33,577 nucleotides of DNA from contig WELA01008917.1 in the NCBI GenBank assembly GCA_009602735.1, positions 696,866 through 730,442 on the forward strand, given 5' to 3'. This document shows, piece after piece, positions 21,168-31,617 of the stretch (the first letter of the stretch is position 1; every line of letters starts with the position of its first letter). Made by a program: the position numbers and the translations under genes. The notes below the pieces were generated by a model. That model did not search any database, was not told the DNA's origin, and saw nothing but the letters and a program-made list of their open reading frames with translations. Source of the DNA: Mesotaenium endlicherianum (lineage: Eukaryota; Streptophyta; Zygnematophyceae; Zygnematales; Mesotaeniaceae).

Positions 21168-23903
21168 GGTTTTCGAAAAGAGAGCTTAGATGCTAAGTAG
21201 ACTGAAATTGAAATATTCAAGCGGAAGTGGTTAATAGTGAGAAATTGGAAAGCGTCTGATACCAGAAGTGGTGCACCCAAGGGGCATTTATCATCCCCGA
21301 CATCCGCCGGTGTGCGCTTCTTTACTGGGAGTCAGAGGGACCGAATTGCCGTGAACAGATCGAGCTGACTGGCACATGTACGTGGCGTTTCATGAGACGT
21401 TTTGGTTTGTAATCGACAGTTGGCAGTGTTTGGTGAACTTTCTGGGTGTTCGGAGGACATCCTGGGAGCTTCTTAATGATATCCTTTTATTCCAGAATTT
21501 ACGCGTGTATCGTTTTGGCAGCACAAATAGAACAAGCTTACGGTCAGATAATATGGTAGAAAGGATCTCTTCCGCACAACGTCATGCGGCCAACTTGGAA
21601 TCTGGTAGAATCGATCTGATCGATTGAGATTATTGACCTATATTATCTGGAGGTTTGGAAAGCCCATCTCAAAAAAAAATTGGTCGCGACGGCATTCGAT
21701 GCAGACGAGCCGAAGAGAGCCTGCGCGCAGCTGCACGCCTATCAATAGATGCTGCTGGATGCTGCATTTGATCTGTATTTGACCACGTCGTGACTAATGA
21801 GCTACCTACGCGTGTCAATTCTTGGTCTGCTTCAATTTGTTACGACACAAAGCAAGCCGACAATGGATTGCAATCGGGTCTCTGAGTGGTGGTGCTGCTA
21901 GGTCATGGTTTAGCGACACTCGACTGTATGGTCCTTTTGATTTCAGATCAACATATCGCTGAAGGTGTCGCGACTTGTGACAATCGGGCGGCACGGCACG
22001 CGTGGCAAAAGTCACGGCTGCCTCAGTTATCGTTGACTCACCGACCAGATTGCTGAAGGAATGCAACCTAGTCCAGGTCAAAGTCGCACCTGAGGGTGAC
22101 TACGACAAGTCAAAAGCCACACTCAGTGATGGGGGGGGATTTGACAGCCAGGTCAACTGGAAGGCTGACCCCACCAGGATCCACAAATAGTCCAAGTCAG
22201 CAGCTGCGAAGTCACGAGAGCTAATCCAGCACCTAGCTTAGCAATTGCAAAGTTAAAGAAAGTTGACATTGCAACTAGCTTAGTGATTGACGAGTAAGCC
22301 CACGCTGAGTAAGCAAAACAGCTCGGCAGCAGCCCTTCAATAGGGCTGCCACGTTACAAACGACACGATAGGAGACATGGGCTTGAAGCCACGAAGGCGT
22401 GCACGCCGACACGAAAAGTTAAGCAAGCACGCGCAACCATCATGAGGCCTGCATGCAGGCTAAATGACGCGACATAACTCAAGACGTGCATTTTCACCCA
22501 CGAGGTGAAACCTGCATGCATGCAAGCGTGACTAAGTCACGGCGCTCTCGAAAGGGACGTGCTTGCAGGGTGTTTGAGATAGGCACGAGTCTCACACGAA
22601 CTTCTCATTCTTGCCTTGCGCACTTTGCCAAGAAGCAAAACGGTGCGAAGGAAAAAGAAGAAGGAGAAGAGAGAAGGCGTGAAGGAGAAATAGTTCCCAA
22701 GGCCACAAGGAGCCCGAGAAGACAAGCTTCTGCCGATGATTGCAAATTTCATATCATAGAAAAAAGAGCTAGGAGTTTTAAAGAAGGTATTCTTGTTTGG
22801 AAGGATAGAGGGCGCTCGCAGATAGGATCTGCTAGAAGATTCTAGCGCAGTTCAGGTTAACACTAGATGGCCCACCAGAATACACGCTTTTTGATGCATC
22901 TACTACCTTTACTCTTGATTTTTTTCCCACCACAATACCAATCCAAATCTTAAGTGATGCATATATTTGGAAATCTTATATCACAATCTTCAGGATCCCA
23001 TTTTCTTTTGGTAACTTGATTTTTTTTTGGGTAAAAAAAACCAAAAAGAATGCAACCCAAAAAAATCTTGAAAAAATTGCAATATTTGGTGCATCATAAC
23101 TCTTACCAGAAAGTGATCCAGAGATTGTGATTTTTGCCTGTAGTGTGCATAAGGGTCATAAGTGGGTGTGCAAATTTTCAAAGTCATAAGACAAGTATGG
23201 TGCACAATAGGTCCCAAAGAAAAATAGCATCACATTTGATGCGCAAAAAAAGATTGATGCAACAAGCGTTTTGGTACCTGCCTCAACTTAGCAGCACTTT
23301 CTGAAGTGCACAAAGGTCATGCTAGCTTCAAACTATGCACACCACATAAGTGCTTTGACAGCTTTTGAAACCTTTTTTTGGTTATTTTTAATTATAAAAA
23401 TAAATTAAATAAGTCAAACATTCACTCTTCAGGGGCAAAATCTGCAATATTTTTATTTTTGGAAAAAAATATAATTAAATACAGTCACATCAGCACATGA
23501 GTCTCATGCCCTCAGAAGTTTTATAGCAGTAGCATACATTTTATTCTACCGTATAAAAGAATGTACAATTTTTGTCGTTATCACGCCCAAATGTCTCTAT
23601 TTTCTCTTCTCTCTCTTTGGTCCAACATCAAGATGGGGGATCTCTCTGGTTGTATGGTAGATCTGAAAGCAAGGGGCAGCACACAAATAGACATTGCACT
23701 GCAAGCACTTGTAGTCACTATAATTAGCTCTCTTCCTATTAGCACGATGTCCAAAAGTACCGGCAACGCACACGGCGCAATGAACTCTTCTCTACCTCCG
23801 CTGGAAAGTGCCTGCCACTGAACCTTCCTTATCCTGTAGGCTGAGCTGCCACAACCCTTGTTGACACTCCACTCGAACCTGCTTCATTAGGGTGCTGGAA
23901 AGA
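21168..23903. other. Gene-poor region upstream of the plastid protein gene
   Basis: The right flank of the plastid gene start (21168-21400) should hold its promoter. The remainder contains only short ORFs at 21376-21627, 22486-22845 and 23561-23821, without recognisable domains. From about 22900 to 23560 the DNA is strongly AT-rich with many poly-A and poly-T runs. No RNA gene was recognised. Confidence 0.45.
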
Positions 23904-24735
23904 TCACATCTCATCCATGATGTCCAAGTAAGTGTCCCACCTGTCCGCGGTAAGATTCACCATCTTGTGCATGATAAACACATTAGCTAGAAGGTCATCA
24001 AAGAGACCCCAATATGCTCTGTGCCACCACTTCCTGTTGATTAGAACTCTCTCAGCACTGTAGCCCCTCTTCAAACAGTATGTATCATATTGATCTACAG
24101 CATCTTTATACAAGTTGTAGTGCTCAACTAACTCAGGAGCTGGAAGGACAAGTTTCTGTTTTCCGTTACGCCTAGTTTGTGTTTTGGGAGCTAGCCCTTT
24201 GGCTGTAGATAGAAATGCACAAGGAGCTTTGTCATTCCAAACAGCTGCTACCATAGGGGGGTGTTCATAGTAAGCTGCCAGACAAGCACCTTTAGGCTGG
24301 CTATCAGGCTTCATATACAACATAGCCTTAGGATAATTTTTCCTCGTGGACACAACTGTGCCCGTGGCTCCATGTCCTAGTTGTGCTAGCTTTGAGAAGA
24401 GGTGGGGTGAGCTGAAACCTCTATCAAGGATGAGTGTAAACAACCTACCAACAGGGAGCATAGCTACAAGGTCTAACACAATATCAGTTTTAGCTCCATC
24501 TTTCTTCACCCTGTCATAGATGATGAAGGCATAGCAGAAGTAAGTAATTGCATCACAAATAGTAAATACTTCTATGCCATACTTGTATGGTTTGGAGGAG
24601 TTGTACACTTTAATAGGACACTGTCTGTTGCGGATAGAAATGGTTCTTTCATCTACTGTGAGGGTTGCACCAGGACTGTAGTACTTGCTGAAGGTTTCCA
24701 TTCACAAGTTCTTCAACCCTTCGCAGTGCGTCGCC
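23904..24735 (-). pseudogene. piggyBac-type transposase fragment, frameshifted and 5'-truncated
   Basis: The open part (ATG at 24701, stop at 23904-23906, 265 residues) matches the DDE domain of PiggyBac/PGBD transposases. It has TLTVDERT (Asp17), KPYKYGIEVF, an ILDRGFSSP block in the place of DNFFTS (Asp93), GTVVSTRKNYP, VWNDKAPCAFLST, and VDQYD near residues 202-206 followed by RKWWHRAYWGLFDDLLAN. The 76-residue spacing of the first two Asp fits the family. The N-terminal roughly 250 residues typical of the family are missing. Just upstream, an LRRVEELVN stretch that fits the expected preceding sequence lies in another frame, so one extra base near 24700 has broken the gene. Intact elements move by cut-and-paste at TTAA; no terminal repeats were identified. 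Confidence 0.85.
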
Positions 24736-26963
24736 CCTGATCGCACGCACACCACAAATTGCTGCTTGATAGTTGTGGTTTGTGAGGGGGGCGACATTTT
24801 TCCCCTCACAAGGCCTCTCTAAACAATAACAACAAACCAAGCGTTGAAACAATTTGACGCAATGCAAAAACATTCCGCTCTCCCTCCCTTTTCCGCAATC
24901 TCTCATGCCCTTCCAGCAGCAAGCGGCCATAGTTAGGCCACGGCCCACCCCTCCCTTTCCCTTCCCGCCCTCTCTCCCTCACGCCCTGTTTATAAGCAGG
25001 CGGCCACAAAGAGCAGGCGGCCACACAGAGCAGCTCCTCACCCCATTGACCCATTTAAACAGTGAGAGCGCCCTCTCCCACGCTCCCGACACAAGCTACC
25101 TCGCGGCCCACGCGAGGCAAAGCCTTGACATGGCCGGTCTCAAAAAATGCCCCAAGGTCGCAATGTCTTAGCAAAGAGGATGCGCGAGAAAGAGGCCTAA
25201 TTTGTGGAGAGGGTAGATTTTATGGGGGTCGGCGAAGGGCGAGCCGCGGGACACAAGCATGGTCAACAATTGAGCACTTTTCCATCGATCAGGGTTGGAC
25301 GCGTACATATTGGTACGAGAGTACAACGTATTTACGGGCCGGGGCTCACTTGAGCGAAGGCCCTTGCTAACTTTCCCCTCATGAGAGTACGTAGGGGCGC
25401 CTTATTAGAAACCACAAATCAGGTTCTCTACTTGTCCTCTAATGCACAAGACACATGAAGGGTTGGAGACACCATGCAAATTGATTGTGTTACGTGTGTT
25501 GCCTGGCACACCCCAACAATTCGTATTCAAAGGCCAGATATTACTACTCAAGGCTGTGTTCTCGTCATTGCATGCTTGCGAATCGCCATGACATGCACCA
25601 CTTGCTAGATAGAGCTTACCTACTGGTTGGCGGCAAGTCCTCTTAGGCGTATCCTTCACGAACACAAGCTAGCTTGGCCTATACATAAGTGGTTTTCTTC
25701 CAAGACGCGCAAAAGTCTTACTCAAATGCTCACATAATGGTGAGAAGATTGTGATATCATTGGAAGTAGTGAAAAGCAGGCCAGTCCTTCAGTTTTGTTT
25801 TGTGACAATCAAACCTTCAATTATGAAGGCATATGCACAAAAGAAGCCAATATTTATCTGTATGGTAACCCCGACTTATGGACTAACTATGCTTCACAAG
25901 GTTTGCTGTACAATTACCTCAACAAGACATTGTGAAAATAGCCTCCATTTTTAAATCGTATTTTTTTAACTGCCGCACAGTATTAAGAATTGGGCAGCAT
26001 CATAAGCTCAAGATGATAAGTGCGTGCATAGCAAGCATTGAGCTATAACCTTCTTATTCCTCACAAAGTGGTTAAGGCCCACGCCAGGTACTACCTTCAG
26101 GGATAGCCTAGAAATTAGTGGTATACATACACGATCATACAGCCAGAAATTACGCAACAATCTGGTGAGCCTTTCTATCCCCAACCGACTTCTATAGGAC
26201 GTATAATTTTTACGGCATCCTATACAAGCTTGTTCTCAGAATCTACACAGCTGTCTAGGCAACCACTACCTTCTCTACAAGCAAAGTTAACTGTAAGAGT
26301 CCCAGAACAATATATGCATGCACAATAGGAATTATTTGGCGGTCGGTCGTTACCAACATCCACTAATTACTTTCTCGGGAGCACCGCTAGCACTGCAACA
26401 GCCGCATGTGCTAGCTAGAGCACAGAACCTCCCTGACCCGATACACTGACCTTCCTTGAGCTTCGTAGTAAGTCCTCATCACAATCTCCCCCACAAAACC
26501 AACCGCCACCAACTGCCGCCCACACACAAGCACAGCGGTATGTCACTGCTACATGCCATACATGCGCATCAGAGATCGAAAGCTTTCACGTTCCCGGCAA
26601 GCGCAAGCAAGTATTAACGAGATGCGGGGAGGAGATGAGAGGGACTTGGCGTCTGCAGACTACAGTTGACGGGGGAGGGCTTTCCACTACCCCAGTACGT
26701 TCTGCAACCAGTGGCGCCAAAGAAGGCCCCAGAGGCGCCACTTGTGGGCGCAAGATGCAAAAAGAGCAGGGGGCAAACGAAACCTGGTGCATCTCCCTCA
26801 CCCCCGACCTCTAGCCCGCGAGCTCTAACATTTCAAAAAGGCTCGTCACTGGCAAAGGTGGCGCATGAAGCGGAGCGAAATGCTTGCCACTGCAGCACCA
26901 GCACCAGCACCAGCATTAGCACAGGGCTTGCCCCTCAGAGGGCTTGTGGCTAGCTCTAAGGGC
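24736..26963. other. Gene-poor region downstream of the glycosyltransferase
   Basis: No supported intact gene. It contains a weak copia protease-like relic (25405-25665) and, near 26590-26755, a minus-strand stretch that might be an extra 3' exon of the glycosyltransferase. The rest shows only short unconvincing ORFs. Confidence 0.4.
25405..25665 (-). pseudogene. Possible Ty1/copia protease-region relic
   Basis: An 86-residue open frame contains LYLASGACHG, then VPGNTRNTINLHGV and LCIRGQVENLICG in an order and spacing that resemble the copia protease region (W..DSGA..H, then V.GN...I.G.G, then VL..P.L..NL.S). The catalytic Asp of DSGA is replaced by Ala, so it could not be an active protease. 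No integrase or RT remnant lies next to it. The likeness is by eye only. Confidence 0.35.
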
Positions 26964-28017
26964 TTAGGGCTTGTCGCTCACCAGGAAGCCTTGGAGGAGC
27001 AGCAGCAGGGCAGACAGGAGGCGGGGGAAGCTGCTGGAGAGAGCCATGGCAAAGGAGCCCCACAGGCGGGCGGCCACCAGGAGCTCCCAGACGAAGTAGG
27101 CGCCGCACAGAGCCGACGCCGTCAGGCAGGCGCCAGCTGGCAGCCCCACGAGGCGCATGGGGCGGTCCCGGAAGCGTGCCAGCAGGCATACCGTGAGGAG
27201 GTCCAGCAGGACGCGCGGGATGCGGCCGAGGCCGTACTTGGACGTGCCGAAGCGCCGCGGAGCGTGGTGCACCTGCCAGGTGGCACAACGGCAGCAAGGT
27301 GGCAACGCGCGTTTGGAGGCTTTGGGCTTGGATCCGTCAAACACCTGTCACGTCATGTAACGGCCAGCTCCCCTGGGGCAGATGGTTGCCAGCTTGCTAG
27401 CTACCCCAGATGCTGGGTCTGGGTCTGCAAGGAAGCCTCGCTTTAGGGTTAAACTGGCAATGCCCTCCTCCTGTGCGCGCGCCGCCTACATGGCGCAAGT
27501 TGCACGCAAGTGGCATGACTATGTGGCGCCTACGTGGCGCAAGTAGCATGACCATGTGGCGCCGACGTGGCGCAAGTAGCATGACGAGTACCGTTGACCT
27601 GCATGGTAGGGCAAGGGCATCATGACCGCAGGGCAGCTGCCCCAGCAAGAACGGCGAGGTGGCAAGAGCGTGAGCCCAGAAAGGGAGTCCTGGAAGCAAC
27701 TGCTGGCACAGAGAAGCGCCAAAAGGCTGGACAAGCACGCAGGTCTACCTCACCAGTCACAGAGAGCAGTTCCCCCACTCTCTCCACTTCCTCTCTTCCG
27801 TCACCCACATAGAAACGCGGGCTTGCACGCGCGCGTGCGCACGGCCACCGAGCCCACGGCCTTACGCGGCTGCCTGCTAGGCCAGGCTTGGAGCTCCTCC
27901 GCAGCGCGCCTGCCTCCGAATTACAAGAGAAACTCCAACTTCTGGCTCCTCTTCCCCCAACAGAACGAGGAGAACCCATGTGGACGAAACTGGGTAGGGC
28001 ACCACACATGAAGGTGA

Positions 28018-28090
<73 letters not shown>

Positions 28091-28091
28091 N

Positions 28092-28140
<49 letters not shown>

Positions 28141-30422
28141 AGCTGTACCTCGAGCTCAGCAATGGTGGCGCCCTCCATGGCCGCGAGCGCTGGCAGAAAA
28201 CGATGCAGCTCGCCATACGGCCGCAGGGCGGCCACCAGCGGGCGGCGGAACGCCTTCAGGCTGCACCCATAGTCGTGAAGCCGCACCTGTTGCGCACTTC
28301 ACCTCCCCCCCCTCCCCCCACCCAAGCCGCCACAGGTGCCGGTGCATGCATGCAGCGTGAGCTCACACCATGCGCCGCTGCTTCGGCTTGCTGAGCTGCC
28401 ACGTGTCCCAAGGCCCTTGGCGGGAAAGGAACGGGGATAGGTAGGTCTTATTCGGATACTGGTGCGATACTTTCGGATGACTAGGATGCGGGCGGGCAGG
28501 CGGGCGGACAGGCGGGCGGGTACACTGGCACCAAAAGACATGCCTCTGCTAGCATTCTCTGCCAGCCTTCTCTGCTTGCCCAAAGTTATGCTGATTCTTT
28601 GTCGGGCTGAATAGGGTCTGTTGGGCAAGCAGGAGAGTGACTGCCACGGCCAGGCAAGGCAGATCCATGTCGCTCCCACGCAGCGGTGCATCAGAAACGA
28701 GCGGGCAACCTCGCAAACTTGCACATGAACATACATGCGGCGTCTGCGCGTAGCCCCCATGTGTCTAGCTCGTTTGCTCGCGTCGTTCGCTTGCGTCTCC
28801 GTGGACTTCTGCACGTGCGCGAGCACGATTGCATATGCGCGCCCGTGCGCGTCTCCGCCCTGTCCAGTGGGGTCTCCTGAGGGGGGGGGCCCTGCACGAG
28901 GGGGCGAGCGCGTTACCCCGGTCATGTGGCCGATGAGCCAGTTAGCGACGCGTGAGGGGAAGTTGCGGGTGAGCTCGTCGTCCTTGCGCTGCCTGCGCCA
29001 CCCGCACACCATGTCGTACCCGCCGTGGTCGAGCACGCGGCCGTGGCCCCACGCCACGGGGCGGCCCTCGCTGCCCTTCCCCCCGTGGAGCAGGTGGTGG
29101 AGCATGCGCGGGATGTCGCCGGCGTCGTTCTGCAGGTCGCCGTCCATGGTGACGACGAGGTCGCCCTCGGCGCAGTCAAAGCCGGCGGCCATGGCTGCCG
29201 TCTGGCCAAAGTTGCGGCGGAAGAGGACGGCCTTGAGGTCGCGGCGCTCCCTGGCCAGGCCCCGCAGCAGCGCCGACGTGCCTGTCAAGTGGCGGGCGGA
29301 GGGCGCGCCATGTGTCAGGCAGGCAGTGAGGCAGGCAGTGATTCCTGGGGCTGAGAAGGAGGGCTCGACTGGGCTGCGAGCTTATAGCCTGTTGGAAGCC
29401 CTGAGGCAGCGCCACGTGCTAGGCGTTAGTTCCTGAGGCTGAGAGGAGGGCTCGACTGTGCTGGGGCCTTGAAAGTTGATAGCGTCCTGGGACCTGACTC
29501 AACTGCTGGGACAATATTTGCACCCGAACGTGCTCTCTCATGCTCTCCTGGGCTGGCGGTAACAGGCTACGTGAGGCCTCTGCTGCCACTGCCGAGATGA
29601 GGGGGCCTTTGTGTGTGCGTGTGATGGTGTCCGCCCGTGTGCGTGTCAGTGCGCGTGAAAGGGTGTGTGCTGTGCATGTTAGATGATTTTGTGCGTGCGT
29701 GGGTGTGCGCGGGGGCGTATCTGTGCGCGTGCGTGCGTGCGTGTCTGTATGCCTGTCCGTGTGCTTGTGCGCAATGTCCCGCACCCTCATCACCTTGAAG
29801 CCCCTATAGTGGAGGCGTGAGTGGGAAATTTAGCTCACGCCAGTTAGGGGAGAACTGAACCATTGCTAGAAAGCCACAACCATCCCGGCAGCTGGAGAAC
29901 TGCTTGTGACTACGTGCTGACCTCAGGATAGTCTGACGCAAGAATGGGCAGAAGAGCATACCATCGCTGGACCCATCATCGACGCAGATGATCTCGTACG
30001 GCCTCCCCTCCTGCTGCATGACCATAGCTACCCTTCTCACAAGCCTGTCGATGTTGTGGACCTCGTTGAACACCGGGATGACAATGGAGACAGACGCTTG
30101 GCCATGGCTGCCGGAGCTGGACCTGGCTGCATGTGCATCCTCTCCAGCTTCTATTGGATTCTCCTCCACTTGGTTCGTGAAAACTCTGCTGCTGGCATTC
30201 TGAGACTTGCGCTCCCTCCGGACTGCTGGCAAAAGACGACTTGTCCTTGCAAGATGCGCGCAGCTGCTTAACTTGCCTCTATAGAGTGCAGTGCCGCCTT
30301 TGGTCCTTGTTGTCACAGAACCGGGGCTTGCCTGGAACCACAAGTTGCAGTGGCCTGCCTTGGCGGCAAGAGCTGATGCGCCTGGGTTAGTGTTCACAAG
30401 TTCGTGCCGCCACAGGCAACCC
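26964..30422 (-). CDS. GT2-family polyprenyl/dolichyl-phosphate-type glycosyltransferase, at least four exons
   Basis: Exons on the minus strand: up to 30422-29962, 29281-28917, 28286-28149, 27272-26964, joined by GT-AG introns with consistent phase. After an about 95-residue Ser/Arg/Ala-rich N-terminus comes the GT-A fold: SIVIPVFNEVHNIDRLVRR, VDDGSSDGTS across the first junction, RRNFGQTAAMAAGF, the DXD metal site in MDGDLQND, a GYDMVCGWRRQRKDD block, YGCSLKAFRRP, and RRFGTSKYGLGR. C-terminal hydrophobic segments follow. This is the bacterial-type (ArnC/DPM-like) family that moves a sugar from a nucleotide donor to a polyprenyl phosphate at a membrane. About 20 extra residues precede GYDMV. 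No ATG begins the first listed exon; an acceptor-like CTTTGCAG at its edge points to an unresolved 5' exon. The N-terminus could be a transit peptide. The true 3' end may lie in a further exon. Confidence 0.85.
27487..27595. repeat. About 33-bp minisatellite in a glycosyltransferase intron
   Basis: About three imperfect copies of a unit containing ACGTGGCGCAAGTAGCATGA, the last two 33 bp apart, lie in the intron before the last listed exon. Repeated GTGGCGCC words make the array locally self-complementary. Confidence 0.75.
28021..28138. repeat. (GA)n/(CT)n microsatellite next to a splice donor
   Basis: An almost pure GA repeat of 118 bp with one N at 28091. On the gene's strand it is a CT tract starting ten bases into the intron that follows the GAG|GTACAG donor at 28149. 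Its real length may differ, because such tracts slip in sequencing and assembly. Confidence 0.95.
28483..28522. repeat. GGGC/GGCG-rich short repeat in a glycosyltransferase intron
   Basis: Tandem GCGGGCGGGCAGGCGGGCGG-type units with four or more G runs on the plus strand, within the intron between 28287 and 28916. Capable of G-quadruplex formation in principle. Confidence 0.6.
29608..29772. repeat. Degenerate GT/GC alternating tract in the first resolved glycosyltransferase intron
   Basis: A long stretch of alternating purine-pyrimidine words (GTGTGCGT, GCGTGCGTGCGTG and similar), interrupted in places. It lies in the intron 29282-29961 and has a composition prone to Z-DNA. Confidence 0.7.
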
Positions 30423-31617
30423 CTGCAAAGAGTTCACAGCCTAGAATGTTAGACACAGGCTGCTTCTTCCGTCTGCACGGACAAGTGCACAAGAATAAAG
30501 CAATTCGAAGCAATGCAAGTGCCTTTTTCCCTTGCCGTTCGCCTTTGGCTTACTACATGCATAAAAACCTCTGCAACATCTATGAGGTAAACACCAACGC
30601 AATGACACATGGACGCTTGTAGACGTAGTGCGGGAGAAAAAAATTGTGCACGAGCGAAAGCTACCAAGTTTGGCCTTCCCCTGCATGGAGTTTGTGAAGC
30701 TGGCGATCGAAGACGTACGCTCTTGAAGCCATCAGATGAGGTCACATTCTCTTGCAGGCTAAAACTTCACTCTGCACATTCCATTTTAAATTGAAGACCA
30801 CAAGTAGTGGGGGACGAGAGGAACTAGTGTCACACGCACAGAGCGCTTGAAAACGAGAACCAGTGCTTCTATAAACACCCATGCTAGCGCTGAGACCGAC
30901 TCTCGTGAAAGACTCGACAATTGCTAGCGTCGAGCTTACACTATATCTAATGGCCTTCTTCGCATGCAAGTGGGCGCAATTAAGGCCAATATCTGGAAGC
31001 AATATTTTTATGTAAGGTATACGGGTGTACAGGGCTGTACAGGGGCGTCCCTCCGCACAAGTCGCCAAGCACTTTGGTGACTCTTGTTGACGAGACTGCT
31101 GCCAGGCGCGCGCGGTCCCAACAATCCCCGCACGTTCGCATATTTCAAACACCGCGCACCGCCAAGACCCCGCGCACCTTCAGTCTGGTCTGAGCATCAC
31201 CTTAGTTGCTCGACGCGCGGTTAGAACGTTCCTATAGACTTGCAAGTATTTCGTCAACTCGACCACGCTGTATTTTTTTCCTCGCAGGTACAGTATTTTA
31301 TAACTCAACTATGTATTTACATATGGCCGGCATTCTGCCGGCCAAAGTTCCAAAAACCGGACGACTGGAACTAGCGCGAGATTTGAAAAGTTGAGAGGGA
31401 CGCCCGGCCTTTGCATGCACTCTTGCTGCTGCAGGTGCAGCTCATTAGTGATCAACTTGCATGTGACTTGAGGCATATTATGCTAGCTTCTATGAGCTCG
31501 CTGATAGGGCCGAGCGCATGGCCATTCCCTTTACACGAAAGCGTTTTGGCTGTGAGGATACACTTACGAGTTGTTGGGATATAAAGCAGATGGCTAACAG
31601 CAGTTTTTGAGTATATT
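30423..31617. promoter_or_regulatory. Divergent intergenic region between the glycosyltransferase and the Tudor-DDT gene
   Basis: About 1.2 kb separates the first resolved glycosyltransferase exon (minus strand) from the start of the chromatin gene (plus strand), so it should hold both promoters, both 5' UTRs and probably the missing 5' glycosyltransferase exon. No clear TATA element could be assigned to either gene. Confidence 0.4.

Noticed and set aside
22486-22845. 119-codon plus-strand ORF rich in Lys, Arg and Glu
   Set aside because: No recognisable domain, isolated, and without supporting exons.
27888-28394. Frames with long Arg-Glu or Leu-Ser runs across the GA repeat
   Set aside because: They are translations of a microsatellite that lies inside an intron of the glycosyltransferase.
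28299-29288. Long minus-strand frame read as one 329-residue protein
   Set aside because: Only 29281-28917 is glycosyltransferase; beyond the ACCGGG|GTAACG donor the frame runs through intron and loses all family resemblance.
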